From Streptomyces fagopyri (GTDB taxonomy: Bacteria > Actinomycetota > Actinomycetes > Streptomycetales > Streptomycetaceae), in NCBI RefSeq assembly GCF_009498275.1, contig NZ_CP045643.1, positions 2,046,001-2,110,000 of the forward strand: DNA of 64,000 nt, in the 5' to 3' direction. Of the stretch, positions 24,617 through 33,189 are shown piece by piece. The notes below the pieces were generated by a model. That model saw only the letters and a program-made list of their open reading frames with translations. It ran no database searches and was not told where the DNA came from. The stretch's first letter is position 1. Each line of letters opens with the position of its first letter. Made by a program: the position numbers and the translations under genes.

Positions 24617-25144
24617 ATGGCCGACTTCCTCGCCCCCGCTGACCTGCCCGAACACGAGCAGGCGGCCGACGACGGCCTGCTGCCGAGCGAACTGCGGTCC
24701 TGGATGCGGCTGTTGGCGGCGGCCGGGGCGATCGAGCAGCAGTTGCGCGCTCACGTCAAGGACGCCCTCGGTGTCTCGCACGACGAGTTCCTGGTGCTGT
24801 GCCTGCTGGCCGACCAGCCCGGCTCCAGCCTGCGCATGACACAGATCGCCGAACTGCTGGGCCGCCCCAAGACACGGCTGACCTATCAGGTGGCCTGTCT
24901 GCAGCACGCGGGCCTGATCACGCGGCGCTCGGCGTGCGGGGACAAACGGGGTATCGAGGTGGCGCTCACGGACAAGGCGCGCACGCTGCTGAGCGAGTCC
25001 TCGCGCCCGCTGGCCGACGCCGTCTCGCAGGCCATCGCCCGAACGGCCTGCGCGCAGCGGTACGAGCAGCTGCACGACTTGCTGCCGCCCCCAGAGGCCC
25101 CCCATGACGGTTCACGTGCGGCGGGCGGCCCGGCAGGACCGTGA
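24617..25144 (+). CDS. MarR family transcriptional regulator
   Basis: The 175-residue winged-helix protein has the recognition region MTQIAELLGRPKTRLTYQVACLQHAGLITRR (about 75-105) and the wing that follows with a Cys residue (SACGDKRG), which might make it redox-sensitive. It most likely represses itself and the divergent YceI gene through the boxes at 24552-24595. It ends 100 bp before a convergent gene. Confidence 0.9.
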   Translation: MADFLAPADLPEHEQAADDGLLPSELRSWMRLLAAAGAIEQQLRAHVKDALGVSHDEFLVLCLLADQPGSSLRMTQIAELLGRPKTRLTYQVACLQHAGLITRRSACGDKRGIEVALTDKARTLLSESSRPLADAVSQAIARTACAQRYEQLHDLLPPPEAPHDGSRAAGGPAGP

Positions 25145-25243
25145 GCGACGGCCCCGGGGACCGGCTGCAGGGCCGTGACACGGCGCACCCGCCCGCGCCA
25201 CGGCCCGGAAGCGCGCGAAGCCTCCCCCGGACGGCCTCGCGGG

Positions 25244-26038
25244 TCAGAAGCCGGGAAAGACGCGTCGCAGGTCGTCCAGCGTGAGGGCGTCCCCCTTCAG
25301 GTTCACCTCGGCCGGGGTGTGGGCGGGGGCGTGGCGGCCGGAGACGAGACGCAGCCACCACTCGGCCGGGGCGCTCAGTACGGCGTCGGGCTCGGCGGGC
25401 TCGTCGACGAGCGCGACCGAGTCACCCAGGTCGAGCCCGAACGAACGCGTCGGAGAGACCGTCCGCACGGCGATACGGGCGTGGCGGCCGCCCAGGGCGT
25501 CCGCCTTGCCGAGGAACCCTATGAGGAGGCCGGCCTGGGTGAGGAGCGGCTCGGTCGCCACCGGCAGCAGCACCGCCGTCGGGTCGAAGGCGACCTCGAC
25601 GTCCCAGGTGTGGTGGGTGAACTCGCTGAGCCGCAGGCCCGCCAGCGTCGCGACGTCCACGGGTGCCGGCATGAAGCCGAGGTCCACGCGGAGTTCCTCA
25701 CGGGCCCGCGCGTCCAGCGCCTCGTAAGCGCGTACGAGCCGCTCGTCGGCGTGCACGAATCCCTCGGCGCGCTCGGCCGGGGACATCGCGTCCCAGCGCG
25801 CCCACACGGACTTGTTGAAATCGCCGTCCCGCGGTCCGGTGCCGTTCAGCGCGCCCTCCAGGGTCGCGCGGCCGATCTCCGCGCCGCTGCCCAGGTGGCT
25901 GAGGACCTGGGACACGTCCCACTCCGACGCGCCCGAGCGCCGGGTGAGGTCGGCGGTGGCGAGCCCGTGCACCACGGAGGTCAGGTAGTCGTGTCCGCCG
26001 CGCAGCGCGGCGATGGTCTGGTCGGCACGGTCTGTCAT
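25244..26038 (-). CDS. maleylpyruvate isomerase/mycothiol-dependent DinB-fold protein
   Basis: The 264-residue protein has the DinB-like helical bundle with ATADLTRRSGASEWDVSQVLSHLGSGAEIG (about 27-56) and a later His-rich FTHHTWDVEVAFD (about 139-151) that supplies the metal-binding His residues, matching the TIGR03083 family. Members are mycothiol-dependent isomerases or transferases with divalent metal. The substrate is unknown. It is monocistronic. Confidence 0.85.
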   Translation of the reverse strand: MTDRADQTIAALRGGHDYLTSVVHGLATADLTRRSGASEWDVSQVLSHLGSGAEIGRATLEGALNGTGPRDGDFNKSVWARWDAMSPAERAEGFVHADERLVRAYEALDARAREELRVDLGFMPAPVDVATLAGLRLSEFTHHTWDVEVAFDPTAVLLPVATEPLLTQAGLLIGFLGKADALGGRHARIAVRTVSPTRSFGLDLGDSVALVDEPAEPDAVLSAPAEWWLRLVSGRHAPAHTPAEVNLKGDALTLDDLRRVFPGF

Positions 26039-26178
26039 GTCTCGGCTCCGGGGAGGGGTGGGATGGTGCGGGAACCGTACCCAGGACGGTCACGGTGTCC
26101 AAGGGGGTGGGGGGTGACAGGGGCGGCGATCGGCCATGGGGATGGTCGTCCGCGGGCCGCGTGATGGCGCGCTCGCAC

Positions 26179-26270
26179 GACGAGTACGACGAGTACGACG
26201 AGTACGACGAGTACGACGACGACCGCGGATACGACCGGTACGACCGGTACGACGACCGCGGATACGACCG
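26179..26270 (+). repeat. tandem repeat array encoding Asp/Glu/Tyr triplets
   Basis: Four perfect copies of the 9-bp unit GACGAGTAC (26179-26214) lead into a second, 33-bp-spaced repeat of GACGACCGCGGATACGACC. In the plus frame they read DEY-DEY-DEY-DEY then DRGYDRYDR. The array lies in the 377-bp gap before the YhgE-like gene and is in frame with it. Confidence 0.75.
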
Positions 26271-26415
26271 CCGGGGCGCGGGCGCCCTCCGCTCGCCCCG
26301 GTCCCGCACCCGGCGAGTCGCTGAACACGGTGGCGCCGCACCCCGCATCCTGGCCTGGCGGGCGCGTCCCGCCCGCCCCGTCCCGCCCGCGCCCGACCCC
26401 CAACCACGGAGGACC

Positions 26416-27705
26416 ATGGCCGCCGACGGCACGCCCGCTCCCGACCACGCCCCTGCCCCGGCCGGTGCGGCGGCCCTCCTGCGGCGCCCCAGGCTGTGGC
26501 TGCTGCCGACCGTGCTGAGCGGGCTGCTCTCACTGCTGCTGGCCCTCCTCTACATGGGCGGCATCCTCAATCCGAACGGCGCCCTGCGCGACCTGCCCAT
26601 CGGTATCGTCGACACCGACCAGGGCAGACCGATGCCCGGACAGACGACGAACCTGGGAGCACAGCTCACCCGCGCGATCGTCGCCGACACCTCAGGCAAG
26701 GCCCGCTGGCAACGGCTCACCCGCGCCCAGCTCCAGGACAGACTCACCGCCGGAAAGATCTTCGGCGCGCTGGTCGTCCCCGCCGACTTCACGGCCTCCG
26801 TCACCGCGCTCACCACCTCGGACGCGACGGCCCGGCCGAAACTGACGGTCCTCACCAACCCGGGTCTGGGCAGCCTCGGCTCCTCACTGGCGAGCCGGAT
26901 CGCCCAGCAGACCGCCCAGCAGGCCTCGCTCACCGTCGGCAAGCGGCTCACGGCCTCCCCCGCGGCCGCGGACGCCGACTCCACGACCCGTCTGCTGCTG
27001 GCCGACCCGGTGACGGTCACCACCGAGGTCGGCCACCCCATCGGTGAGCACAGCGGCCTGGGCCTGACCGCCTTCTACTACACGCTGCTGCTGGTCCTGG
27101 CCGGGTTCCTGGGAGCGAACGTCATCAACAACGGCGTGGACACCGCGCTCGGTTACGCCGACACCGAGATCGGCCCCTGGCACACCCGCCGCCCCACCGT
27201 GCCGATCAGCCGTACCCAGACGCTGCTGCTGAAGATGGGCATGACCGCGGGCATCTCCGTGCTGACCACCACGCTGGTGATGGTCGCCGCCATCGCGATC
27301 CTCGGCATGGACGCCTCCCACCTGCCACTGCTGTGGATCTACTCCTACTGCGCGAACGTCGCGGTCGGCCTGGGCGTCCAGGCCATCAACGCGGCCTTCG
27401 GGGGGATCGGCCAGCTCGTGTCCATGTTCGTGTTCATCGTGCTCGGCCTCCCCTCGTCCGGATCGACCGTCCCGCTGCAGGCCGTCCCGGGCTTCTACCG
27501 TTTCCTGAGCGTCTTCGAACCGATGCGCCAGCTCGGCGGTGGCGTCCGCTCCATCCTCTTCTTCGACGCGCGCGCCGACGCCGGTCTCGCCCGCGCCTGG
27601 CTCATGATCGCGGTCGGCACGGCGGTCGCCCTGCTCTTCGGGCTCGCGATGACGCGCTACTACGACCGCAGGGGCCTGCACCGCCTGACCCCGCAGCCGG
27701 CCTGA
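26416..27705 (+). CDS. YhgE/Pip-like ABC-2-type membrane protein
   Basis: From ATG 26416 (GGAGG directly upstream) the 429-residue protein has one N-terminal transmembrane helix (about 38-58), a large extracellular domain starting LRDLPIGIVDTDQG, and five or six C-terminal helices from about residue 220. This is the architecture of YhgE/Pip and the ABC-2 permeases of type VII-like exporters. It lacks an ATPase partner here. The open frame continues upstream through the DEY repeat to ATG 26164, so an 84-residue acidic-tyrosine tail is possible. Confidence 0.82.
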   Translation: MAADGTPAPDHAPAPAGAAALLRRPRLWLLPTVLSGLLSLLLALLYMGGILNPNGALRDLPIGIVDTDQGRPMPGQTTNLGAQLTRAIVADTSGKARWQRLTRAQLQDRLTAGKIFGALVVPADFTASVTALTTSDATARPKLTVLTNPGLGSLGSSLASRIAQQTAQQASLTVGKRLTASPAAADADSTTRLLLADPVTVTTEVGHPIGEHSGLGLTAFYYTLLLVLAGFLGANVINNGVDTALGYADTEIGPWHTRRPTVPISRTQTLLLKMGMTAGISVLTTTLVMVAAIAILGMDASHLPLLWIYSYCANVAVGLGVQAINAAFGGIGQLVSMFVFIVLGLPSSGSTVPLQAVPGFYRFLSVFEPMRQLGGGVRSILFFDARADAGLARAWLMIAVGTAVALLFGLAMTRYYDRRGLHRLTPQPA

Positions 27706-27857
27706 GCGGGCTCGGGAAGGCACGCGGACACGAGCACCCGGAGGACCCCCGAGGTCCCTGGCACCGTGTACGGGTGATCACGAGCACCGCGTACGGGTGC
27801 GGACCTGCGCGGCCGGGGCGCCGGGGCCGGAACAGCCGGCCCGGCGCCCCGCGCCTG

Positions 27858-28877
27858 TCATCGGTGGTCGCCGGGCGTGTTCCCCGCGCCCGTCACCCGG
27901 CCCGGTACGGGGGCGAGCAGGAGGTTGGGGTCGGTGGCCGTCGTGTACGCGGCGCTGAGGACGTAGAGGGTGCCGCGGCGCAGCGCGACCGAGGTCGGGT
28001 TCTGCAGTCCGTCCGCCGCGGTGAGCACGGTCGAGGAGGTGCCGTCGCGCCGGATCCGCACGACCGTGCCGGGCCCGTCGAGCGCGGCCAGGATCTCGTC
28101 GCCGCGGCCGGTGAAGGCGAAGTCGTCGATGCCGGTCAGACCCGTCGCCGTGGTGCGGACCGGTCCGGGCCGGCCCCCGGGTCCGAACGGGATGCGCAGC
28201 ACGGTGCCCCCGTCGAGGTTGGTGGCCCACAGCGCGCCGCGGTGGATCTTCAGGCCGTTGACGCCGAGGAATCCGGTCGCGGCGAGTTCGGGAGCGGCGG
28301 ACCAGGTGGTGGGGTCACCGCCCGTGGTCGGCACGGTGAGGATCTCTCCCCGTACGGAGTCGGCGGCGTAGAGCCTGTGGTGGCGCTCGTCCAGCACCAG
28401 TCCGTTGGGCAGGCCGTCGGCGCGGAGTGCCGCGATGCGGTGCGGGGTGCCGCCCGGACGCAGCCGCCACACGCCGGTCAGGTCCGGGGTGCCGCTGGCG
28501 TAGAGGAAGTACAGCGTGCCGTCGTGGGCCCGGACGATGCCCGTGGTCAGGGCGAAGCCGAGGGCCGGGGTGTGGACGCCGCCGTCGGCCGGTGCCGGCA
28601 GGGTGGCCAGGACGCGGATCGCGCCGGCCGGGCTGACGGCGGCCACCTGACGGGCGGCCGCGAACGTGACGTCGGCCGTGCCGTCGGGCTCCAGCGCGAT
28701 GTTCTCCGGCATCTGTCCCCGGGCGAGGTCGAAGTGCGCGGCGATACGGGGCGTCGCGACCGGCCTTGTCACGGCCGGTCCCGTCGCCGCCGTGGCGGAG
28801 ATCTCGGTGAAGGCCGTGACCGCGGTCGTCGCGGCGAGGGTGACGGCACAGGCGAGTACGGCCAGTTTGTTTCTCAT
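27858..28877 (-). CDS. secreted six-bladed beta-propeller (SMP-30/gluconolactonase-like)
   Basis: The 339-residue protein begins with a classical signal peptide (KLAVLACAVTLAATTAVTAF, cleavage near residues 25-32) and then repeats of about 40 residues with the pattern PNGLVLDERHHRLYAADS and GLTGIDDFAFTGRGDEILA, typical of SMP-30/NHL-like propellers. It is exported, probably free in the medium. A lactonase activity is possible but the metal ligands are not clear. It stands alone. Confidence 0.82.
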   Translation of the reverse strand: MRNKLAVLACAVTLAATTAVTAFTEISATAATGPAVTRPVATPRIAAHFDLARGQMPENIALEPDGTADVTFAAARQVAAVSPAGAIRVLATLPAPADGGVHTPALGFALTTGIVRAHDGTLYFLYASGTPDLTGVWRLRPGGTPHRIAALRADGLPNGLVLDERHHRLYAADSVRGEILTVPTTGGDPTTWSAAPELAATGFLGVNGLKIHRGALWATNLDGGTVLRIPFGPGGRPGPVRTTATGLTGIDDFAFTGRGDEILAALDGPGTVVRIRRDGTSSTVLTAADGLQNPTSVALRRGTLYVLSAAYTTATDPNLLLAPVPGRVTGAGNTPGDHR

Positions 28878-28966
28878 GTCCTTCTGTTTCCTTCACAAGG
28901 GTTTTCGGGCGCACGGCATCGCGTGCGCGGTGCGGGGCGGACGGATTCTCCGGATGTGTCCGGACG

Positions 28967-29006
28967 GCCGGACTGCCGGACTGCCGGACTGCCGGGTTGC
29001 CGGACG
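28967..29006. repeat. 8-bp tandem repeat
   Basis: Five units of GCCGGACT, the last two with substitutions, in the gap between the propeller gene and the XRE regulator gene. Period is exactly 8 bp. Confidence 0.7.
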
Positions 29007-29054
29007 CCGGGAACCGCGGGCGTCCGGGGGTGCCGAGGGGAGGGGAGGCTCGTG

Positions 29055-29948
29055 CTAGGCGGGGGCGCGCCCCGGGGACCTGGCCGGTCGCACGCCCTGC
29101 CGGTCGGCGCCGGCGCTGTGCACGAGGAGCGTCATGGCGGCCCGTGACGGTGAGTGCGCCTCGGTGGTCGCGATGACGACGGTCAGGCCGTCCTCGGCGT
29201 GCAGCGTCTGCTGCGTGACATCCATGGCACCCACCAGCGGATGCCGCATCCCGTAGCCGGTCGCTTCACTCGTCTTGACCCGGTGGTCCGCCCACATGGA
29301 GGCGAACTCCTCGCTGCCGAGAGTCAGTTCACCGACGAGTGAGGCGAGGGCCGGGTCGTCGGGAAACCGGCCGGACGCCAGCCGCAGGGCACCCACCACG
29401 GCTCTGGCCTTGGCCGGCCAGTCCACGTAGAGATCACGGGTGTGCTCGTCGAGGAACACCAGGCGCGCCATGTTCGGCCGCTCCCCCGGCCGTTCCGGTC
29501 CCTCCGGGTCGAGGTGACCGGCGTACAGCGCGTGCCCGGCGCGGTTCCAGGCCAGGACATCACCGCGCCGCCCCAGCACCACCACGGGTACGTCGTCCAG
29601 CGCGGCCGTCAGCCGCGCGAGGGCCGGTGACACCCGTTCCGGCTCCGGCCGGCGTGCGCGGGTCCGGCGACGCGCGCCCGCGGCCAGTTCGAGCAGGTGC
29701 CGGCGTTCGGCCTCGCCGAGTCGCAGTGCCTGCGCGATCGCCTCCAGGACCTCCGGGGAGGCGTTGGACTGCCCCTGCTCCAGCCGCGCGTAGTACGACT
29801 GGCTGACACCCGCCAGCTGGGCCAGTTCCTCGCGCCGCAGCCCGGGCACACGGCGTCGGTCGCCGTAGGTCACCAGGTCGAGATCCTCGGGCCGCACCTG
29901 GGAGCGGCGTGCCCGCAGGAACTCGCCGAGCTGTCGTTTTCCGTCCAT
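29055..29948 (-). CDS. XRE family regulator with MmyB-like ligand domain
   Basis: The 297-residue protein has an N-terminal helix-turn-helix (RRVPGLRREELAQLAGVSQSYYARLEQG, about 32-59) and a C-terminal MmyB-like PAS-type domain (PVVVLGRRGDVLAWNRAGHALY). This family, which binds fatty-acid-like ligands, often regulates a neighbouring short-chain dehydrogenase or CoA enzyme. The divergent CoA-transferase gene 231 bp away is the likely target (inference). Confidence 0.9.
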   Translation of the reverse strand: MDGKRQLGEFLRARRSQVRPEDLDLVTYGDRRRVPGLRREELAQLAGVSQSYYARLEQGQSNASPEVLEAIAQALRLGEAERRHLLELAAGARRRTRARRPEPERVSPALARLTAALDDVPVVVLGRRGDVLAWNRAGHALYAGHLDPEGPERPGERPNMARLVFLDEHTRDLYVDWPAKARAVVGALRLASGRFPDDPALASLVGELTLGSEEFASMWADHRVKTSEATGYGMRHPLVGAMDVTQQTLHAEDGLTVVIATTEAHSPSRAAMTLLVHSAGADRQGVRPARSPGRAPA

Positions 29949-30056
29949 GCCCCGAGTATTGGACTCCCCGGCACCGGCCTACCACACCCTGTCCGGGATA
30001 CCCGGGCGGGCGGCGACCCGGACCTGTGGGGGGGCCGCGTCCGCGTACAGTCCGGG

Positions 30057-30105
30057 CCGGTCACCGCGGACACGGCAGTCACCACGGCCCGGTCACCGCG
30101 GACAC
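30057..30105. promoter_or_regulatory. 17-bp direct repeat in the divergent XRE/CoA-transferase region
   Basis: CCGGTCACCGCGGACAC occurs at 30057-30073 and again at 30089-30105, a 32-bp step (three helical turns). The position and spacing fit paired binding sites for the XRE regulator. Confidence 0.5.
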
Positions 30106-30179
30106 CGCGAGCGTGCCCATGATGGCAGCATGACCCGCGTCGCCATGTTCTCCCGGCCAGCTCTCCGGAGGTCCGTCCG

Positions 30180-31364
30180 ATGACCGAGCTTCCCCTCGCC
30201 GGCATCACCGTCGTCAGCGTCGAGCAGGCGGTGGCGGCGCCCTTCGCGACCCGTCAACTCGCCGACCTCGGCGCTCGGGTGATCAAGGTGGAACGTCCGG
30301 GAGAGGGCGACTTCGCCCGCCGTTACGACACCACCGTGCACGGCGAGTCCAGCTACTTCGTCTGGCTCAACCGCTCCAAGGAGTCACTGACCCTGGACCT
30401 GAAGTCGGCGAGGGGACGCCACATCCTGGAGCAACTGCTGGCCGGCGCCGACGTGTTCGTACAGAACCTGGCCCCCGGAGCGGCCGCCCGGCTCGGCCTC
30501 GACGCCGCGTCGCTGAAGGAACGGCACCCGTCGCTGATCCCGTGCGCCATCACCGGTTACGGCTCCGACGGGCCGTGGGCCGACCGCAAGGCGTACGACC
30601 TGCTCGTGCAGTGCCAGACGGGCCTGGTCTCCCTGACGGGCAACGAGCACGGCGCCGCCCGGGCCGGGGTGTCGGTCGCCGACATCGCCGCGGGCATGTA
30701 CGCCTACTCGGGCGTCCTCACCGCCCTGTTCACCCGCGCCACCCAGGGCGTCGCCCGCGCCGTGGAGGTGTCGCTCTTCGAGGCGCTGGCCGAGTGGATG
30801 AGCCAGCCCGCCCTGTACACGCGCCACGGCGGCACCCAGCCGCCGCGGATCGGCACCCGGCACGCCACCATCGCCCCCTACGGCACGTACCCGACGGCGG
30901 ACGGCAAGGACGTGCTGCTCTCCATCCAGAACGAGCGCGAATGGGTCGCGCTGTGCGAGCGGTTCCTGGAGCGGCCGGACCTCGTCCAGGACCCGCGCTT
31001 CGCCACCGGTCCGGACCGGGTGACCCATCGCGACGCGCTCGACGCGATCGTGGCCGAGCGGTTCCGCGCGCTGGACGGTCAGGAGGTGCGCGAACTGCTG
31101 GACGCGGCGGGCATCGCCAACGCCGGCGTCAACGACGTCGAGGAGTTCCTCGCCCATCCGGTCCTCCGTGAACGGGGCCGCTGGCGCGACGTGCGGGTGC
31201 CCGGAGCCGTGGTGCCCGCGCTCCTGCCGCCCGTGGACCTCGCCGGAGTCGACCCCCGCATGGACGCCGTACCCGCCCTCGGCGAGCACACCGAGGACAT
31301 CCTCACCGCGCTCGGTCACGCTTCGGCCGACATCGCCGCCCTGCGGGCCGACGGCGTCGTCTGA
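30180..31364 (+). CDS. CaiB/BaiF CoA-transferase family protein
   Basis: The 394-residue class III CoA-transferase has the N-terminal LADLGARVIKVERPGEGDFARRYD motif, the segment LNRSKESLTLDLK, and the catalytic-Asp region GPWADRKAYDLLVQCQTGL. It would move CoA between carboxylic acids through an aspartyl-CoA thioester; the acid is unknown. A divergent XRE regulator is the only linked gene. Start ATG 30180 follows CCGGAGGTCC at about 30168. Confidence 0.92.
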   Translation: MTELPLAGITVVSVEQAVAAPFATRQLADLGARVIKVERPGEGDFARRYDTTVHGESSYFVWLNRSKESLTLDLKSARGRHILEQLLAGADVFVQNLAPGAAARLGLDAASLKERHPSLIPCAITGYGSDGPWADRKAYDLLVQCQTGLVSLTGNEHGAARAGVSVADIAAGMYAYSGVLTALFTRATQGVARAVEVSLFEALAEWMSQPALYTRHGGTQPPRIGTRHATIAPYGTYPTADGKDVLLSIQNEREWVALCERFLERPDLVQDPRFATGPDRVTHRDALDAIVAERFRALDGQEVRELLDAAGIANAGVNDVEEFLAHPVLRERGRWRDVRVPGAVVPALLPPVDLAGVDPRMDAVPALGEHTEDILTALGHASADIAALRADGVV

Positions 31365-31581
31365 CCCACCGTCACCGTCGCATCCGGGGAAGCCCCTCCG
31401 GCCCGTGGCCCCCTTGCCGGTGCGGGGCGGGGCGCGCTCCCCCGGGACGCCCGCCGGACCGCGCCTCGCGACCCGGCGTCGTCGTCACGGTGATCACCGT
31501 GACGGTCGTCCGGGGCCGCGCACCCGCCGGAGCGCCGCCGGTGACACCGGAACCGCCCCCGTGGGCACCCCGCCGCCGGGG

Positions 31582-32154
31582 TCAGGCGACGCCCGCCGCG
31601 TCCAGAAGCAGGGTGACGGTCGTCGTCGCCAGTCCGTCGTCCAGCGTCTCGATCCGGGACCCGGCGCGGGCGCTCGCGCCGTCGAAGACCAGCATCAGCT
31701 GCCGGGCGAGGAGCCCCGCGTCGCGTGCGCCCCCCAGCTCGGCCTCGGCCCGGAACATCTCCTCGAGACGGTCCTTGGCGGTGCCTGCCACCACGCTCGC
31801 CGGGTGCTCGGGGTCCTTCAGCTCGACCAGCGCGGCCAGGAAGGGGCAGCCGCGGTACTCGGGGCGCGTGGAGAAGTACTCCACGCGCTCGAAGACGCGC
31901 AGGACGCGCTCGCGGGGCGTCGCGTCGGCCGCCGAAGCGGGCGAGAGCTGCTCCTCGTAGAGCGGGATCCGGCGTTCGAGACTCGCCGCCAGGACCTCGT
32001 CCTTGCCGGCGAAGAGCTGGTACATCGACCGCTTCGAGACGCCGGCCGTCCTGCACAGGGCCTCGATGCCCACGGAGACGCCCTGACTGTAGAAGAGGTC
32101 GGCCGCGGCGTCCAGCAGCCGGTCCCTCGTGGACGCCTTGTCTGTAGTGGCCAT
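31582..32154 (-). CDS. TetR/AcrR family regulator of the AAACCGATCGGTTT regulon
   Basis: The 190-residue protein has the TetR helix-turn-helix GIEALCRTAGVSKRSMYQLFAGKDEV (about 29-54) and a helical C-terminal domain. A palindrome related to AAACCGATCGGTTT lies 33 bp before its start codon and two exact copies lie before the SDR gene at 35464, so it very likely represses itself and that gene. A MoxR/VWA gene pair lies between regulator and target. Confidence 0.9.
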   Translation of the reverse strand: MATTDKASTRDRLLDAAADLFYSQGVSVGIEALCRTAGVSKRSMYQLFAGKDEVLAASLERRIPLYEEQLSPASAADATPRERVLRVFERVEYFSTRPEYRGCPFLAALVELKDPEHPASVVAGTAKDRLEEMFRAEAELGGARDAGLLARQLMLVFDGASARAGSRIETLDDGLATTTVTLLLDAAGVA

Positions 32155-32187
32155 ACGGGAAGGTTACCGCGCGGGAACGCCACGGGG

Positions 32188-32200
32188 AAACCGATCGGTC
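32188..32200. promoter_or_regulatory. TetR operator copy 1
   Basis: AAACCGATCGGTC is a near-perfect copy of the 14-bp palindrome found twice at 35484-35529. It lies between the TetR gene (start 32154) and the MoxR gene (start about 32287), where it can affect both. Confidence 0.75.
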
Positions 32201-32286
32201 TACCGCACGTGAGTGGGCGTCGTCACATGCGACGGGGCACTCGTGACAGGTCACTGAACAAGCGCTTGGATAGTGACGTTCACAGA

Positions 32287-33189
32287 GTGCGCCCGCCCGC
32301 CCTCACCCGCACCGCGCTGGAGGCCCCGTTGCTGTTCACATCCGTCGACGACGTCTCCGCGCGCCTCGCCGAGACCGGCTATCTGGCGTCGCCCGCGGTC
32401 GCGACCACCGTCTTCCTGGCCGACCGGCTCGGCAAACCGCTGCTGGTGGAGGGCCCCGCCGGGGTCGGCAAGACGGAACTCGCCAAGGCCGTCGCCGAGG
32501 TGGCCGGGGCCCGGCTGATCCGGTTGCAGTGCTACGAAGGGGTCGACGAGTCCCGGGCGCTGTACGAGTGGAACCACGCCAAGCAGCTGCTGCGGATCAG
32601 CGCCGGCCGCGACGAGACGTGGGACGAGGCCCGCACGGACATCTTCAGCGAGGAATTCCTCTTGCCCCGGCCGCTGTTGACCGCCATCCGCGGCGACGGC
32701 CCCAAGGTGCTGCTGATCGACGAGACCGACAAGGCCGACGTCGAGGTGGAGGGCCTGCTGCTCGAGGTGCTCAGCGACTTCCAGGTCACCGTCCCCGAGT
32801 TGGGCACGATCACCGCGACCAGCCGGCCCTTCGTGGTGCTCACCTCGAACGCGAGCCGTGAACTGTCCGAGGCGCTGCGCCGCCGCTGCCTCTTCCTCCA
32901 CATCGGCTTCCCCGAGGAGGAGTTGGAGCGCCGGATCGTACGGCTGAAGGTGCCGGGCCTGGACGAGGCGCTGACCCGGTCGGTGGTCCGGGTGGTCGGC
33001 GCGCTGCGCGAGATGGATCTGCGGAAGGTCCCGTCGGTCGCCGAGACCATCGACTGGGCGCGCACCCTGCTCGCGCTCGGCGCCGGCACCCTCGACGAGT
33101 CGGTCGTACGCGACAGCCTCGGTGTCCTCCTCAAGCACCAGGACGATGTGCTCAAGGCGGCCGCCAAGCTCGATCTGGACGCCATGTGA
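32287..33189 (+). CDS. MoxR-type AAA+ ATPase
   Basis: From GTG 32287 the 300-residue protein has Walker A GPAGVGKTE (56-64), Walker B VLLIDETDKAD, a sensor segment VVLTSNASRELSEALRRRCLF and a C-terminal lid. MoxR ATPases act as chaperones that insert metals or remodel partner proteins with VWA-domain proteins. The stop overlaps the VWA gene start, so the pair is translationally coupled. No ribosome binding site is obvious, and the start could be slightly different. Confidence 0.9.
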   Translation: MRPPALTRTALEAPLLFTSVDDVSARLAETGYLASPAVATTVFLADRLGKPLLVEGPAGVGKTELAKAVAEVAGARLIRLQCYEGVDESRALYEWNHAKQLLRISAGRDETWDEARTDIFSEEFLLPRPLLTAIRGDGPKVLLIDETDKADVEVEGLLLEVLSDFQVTVPELGTITATSRPFVVLTSNASRELSEALRRRCLFLHIGFPEEELERRIVRLKVPGLDEALTRSVVRVVGALREMDLRKVPSVAETIDWARTLLALGAGTLDESVVRDSLGVLLKHQDDVLKAAAKLDLDAM

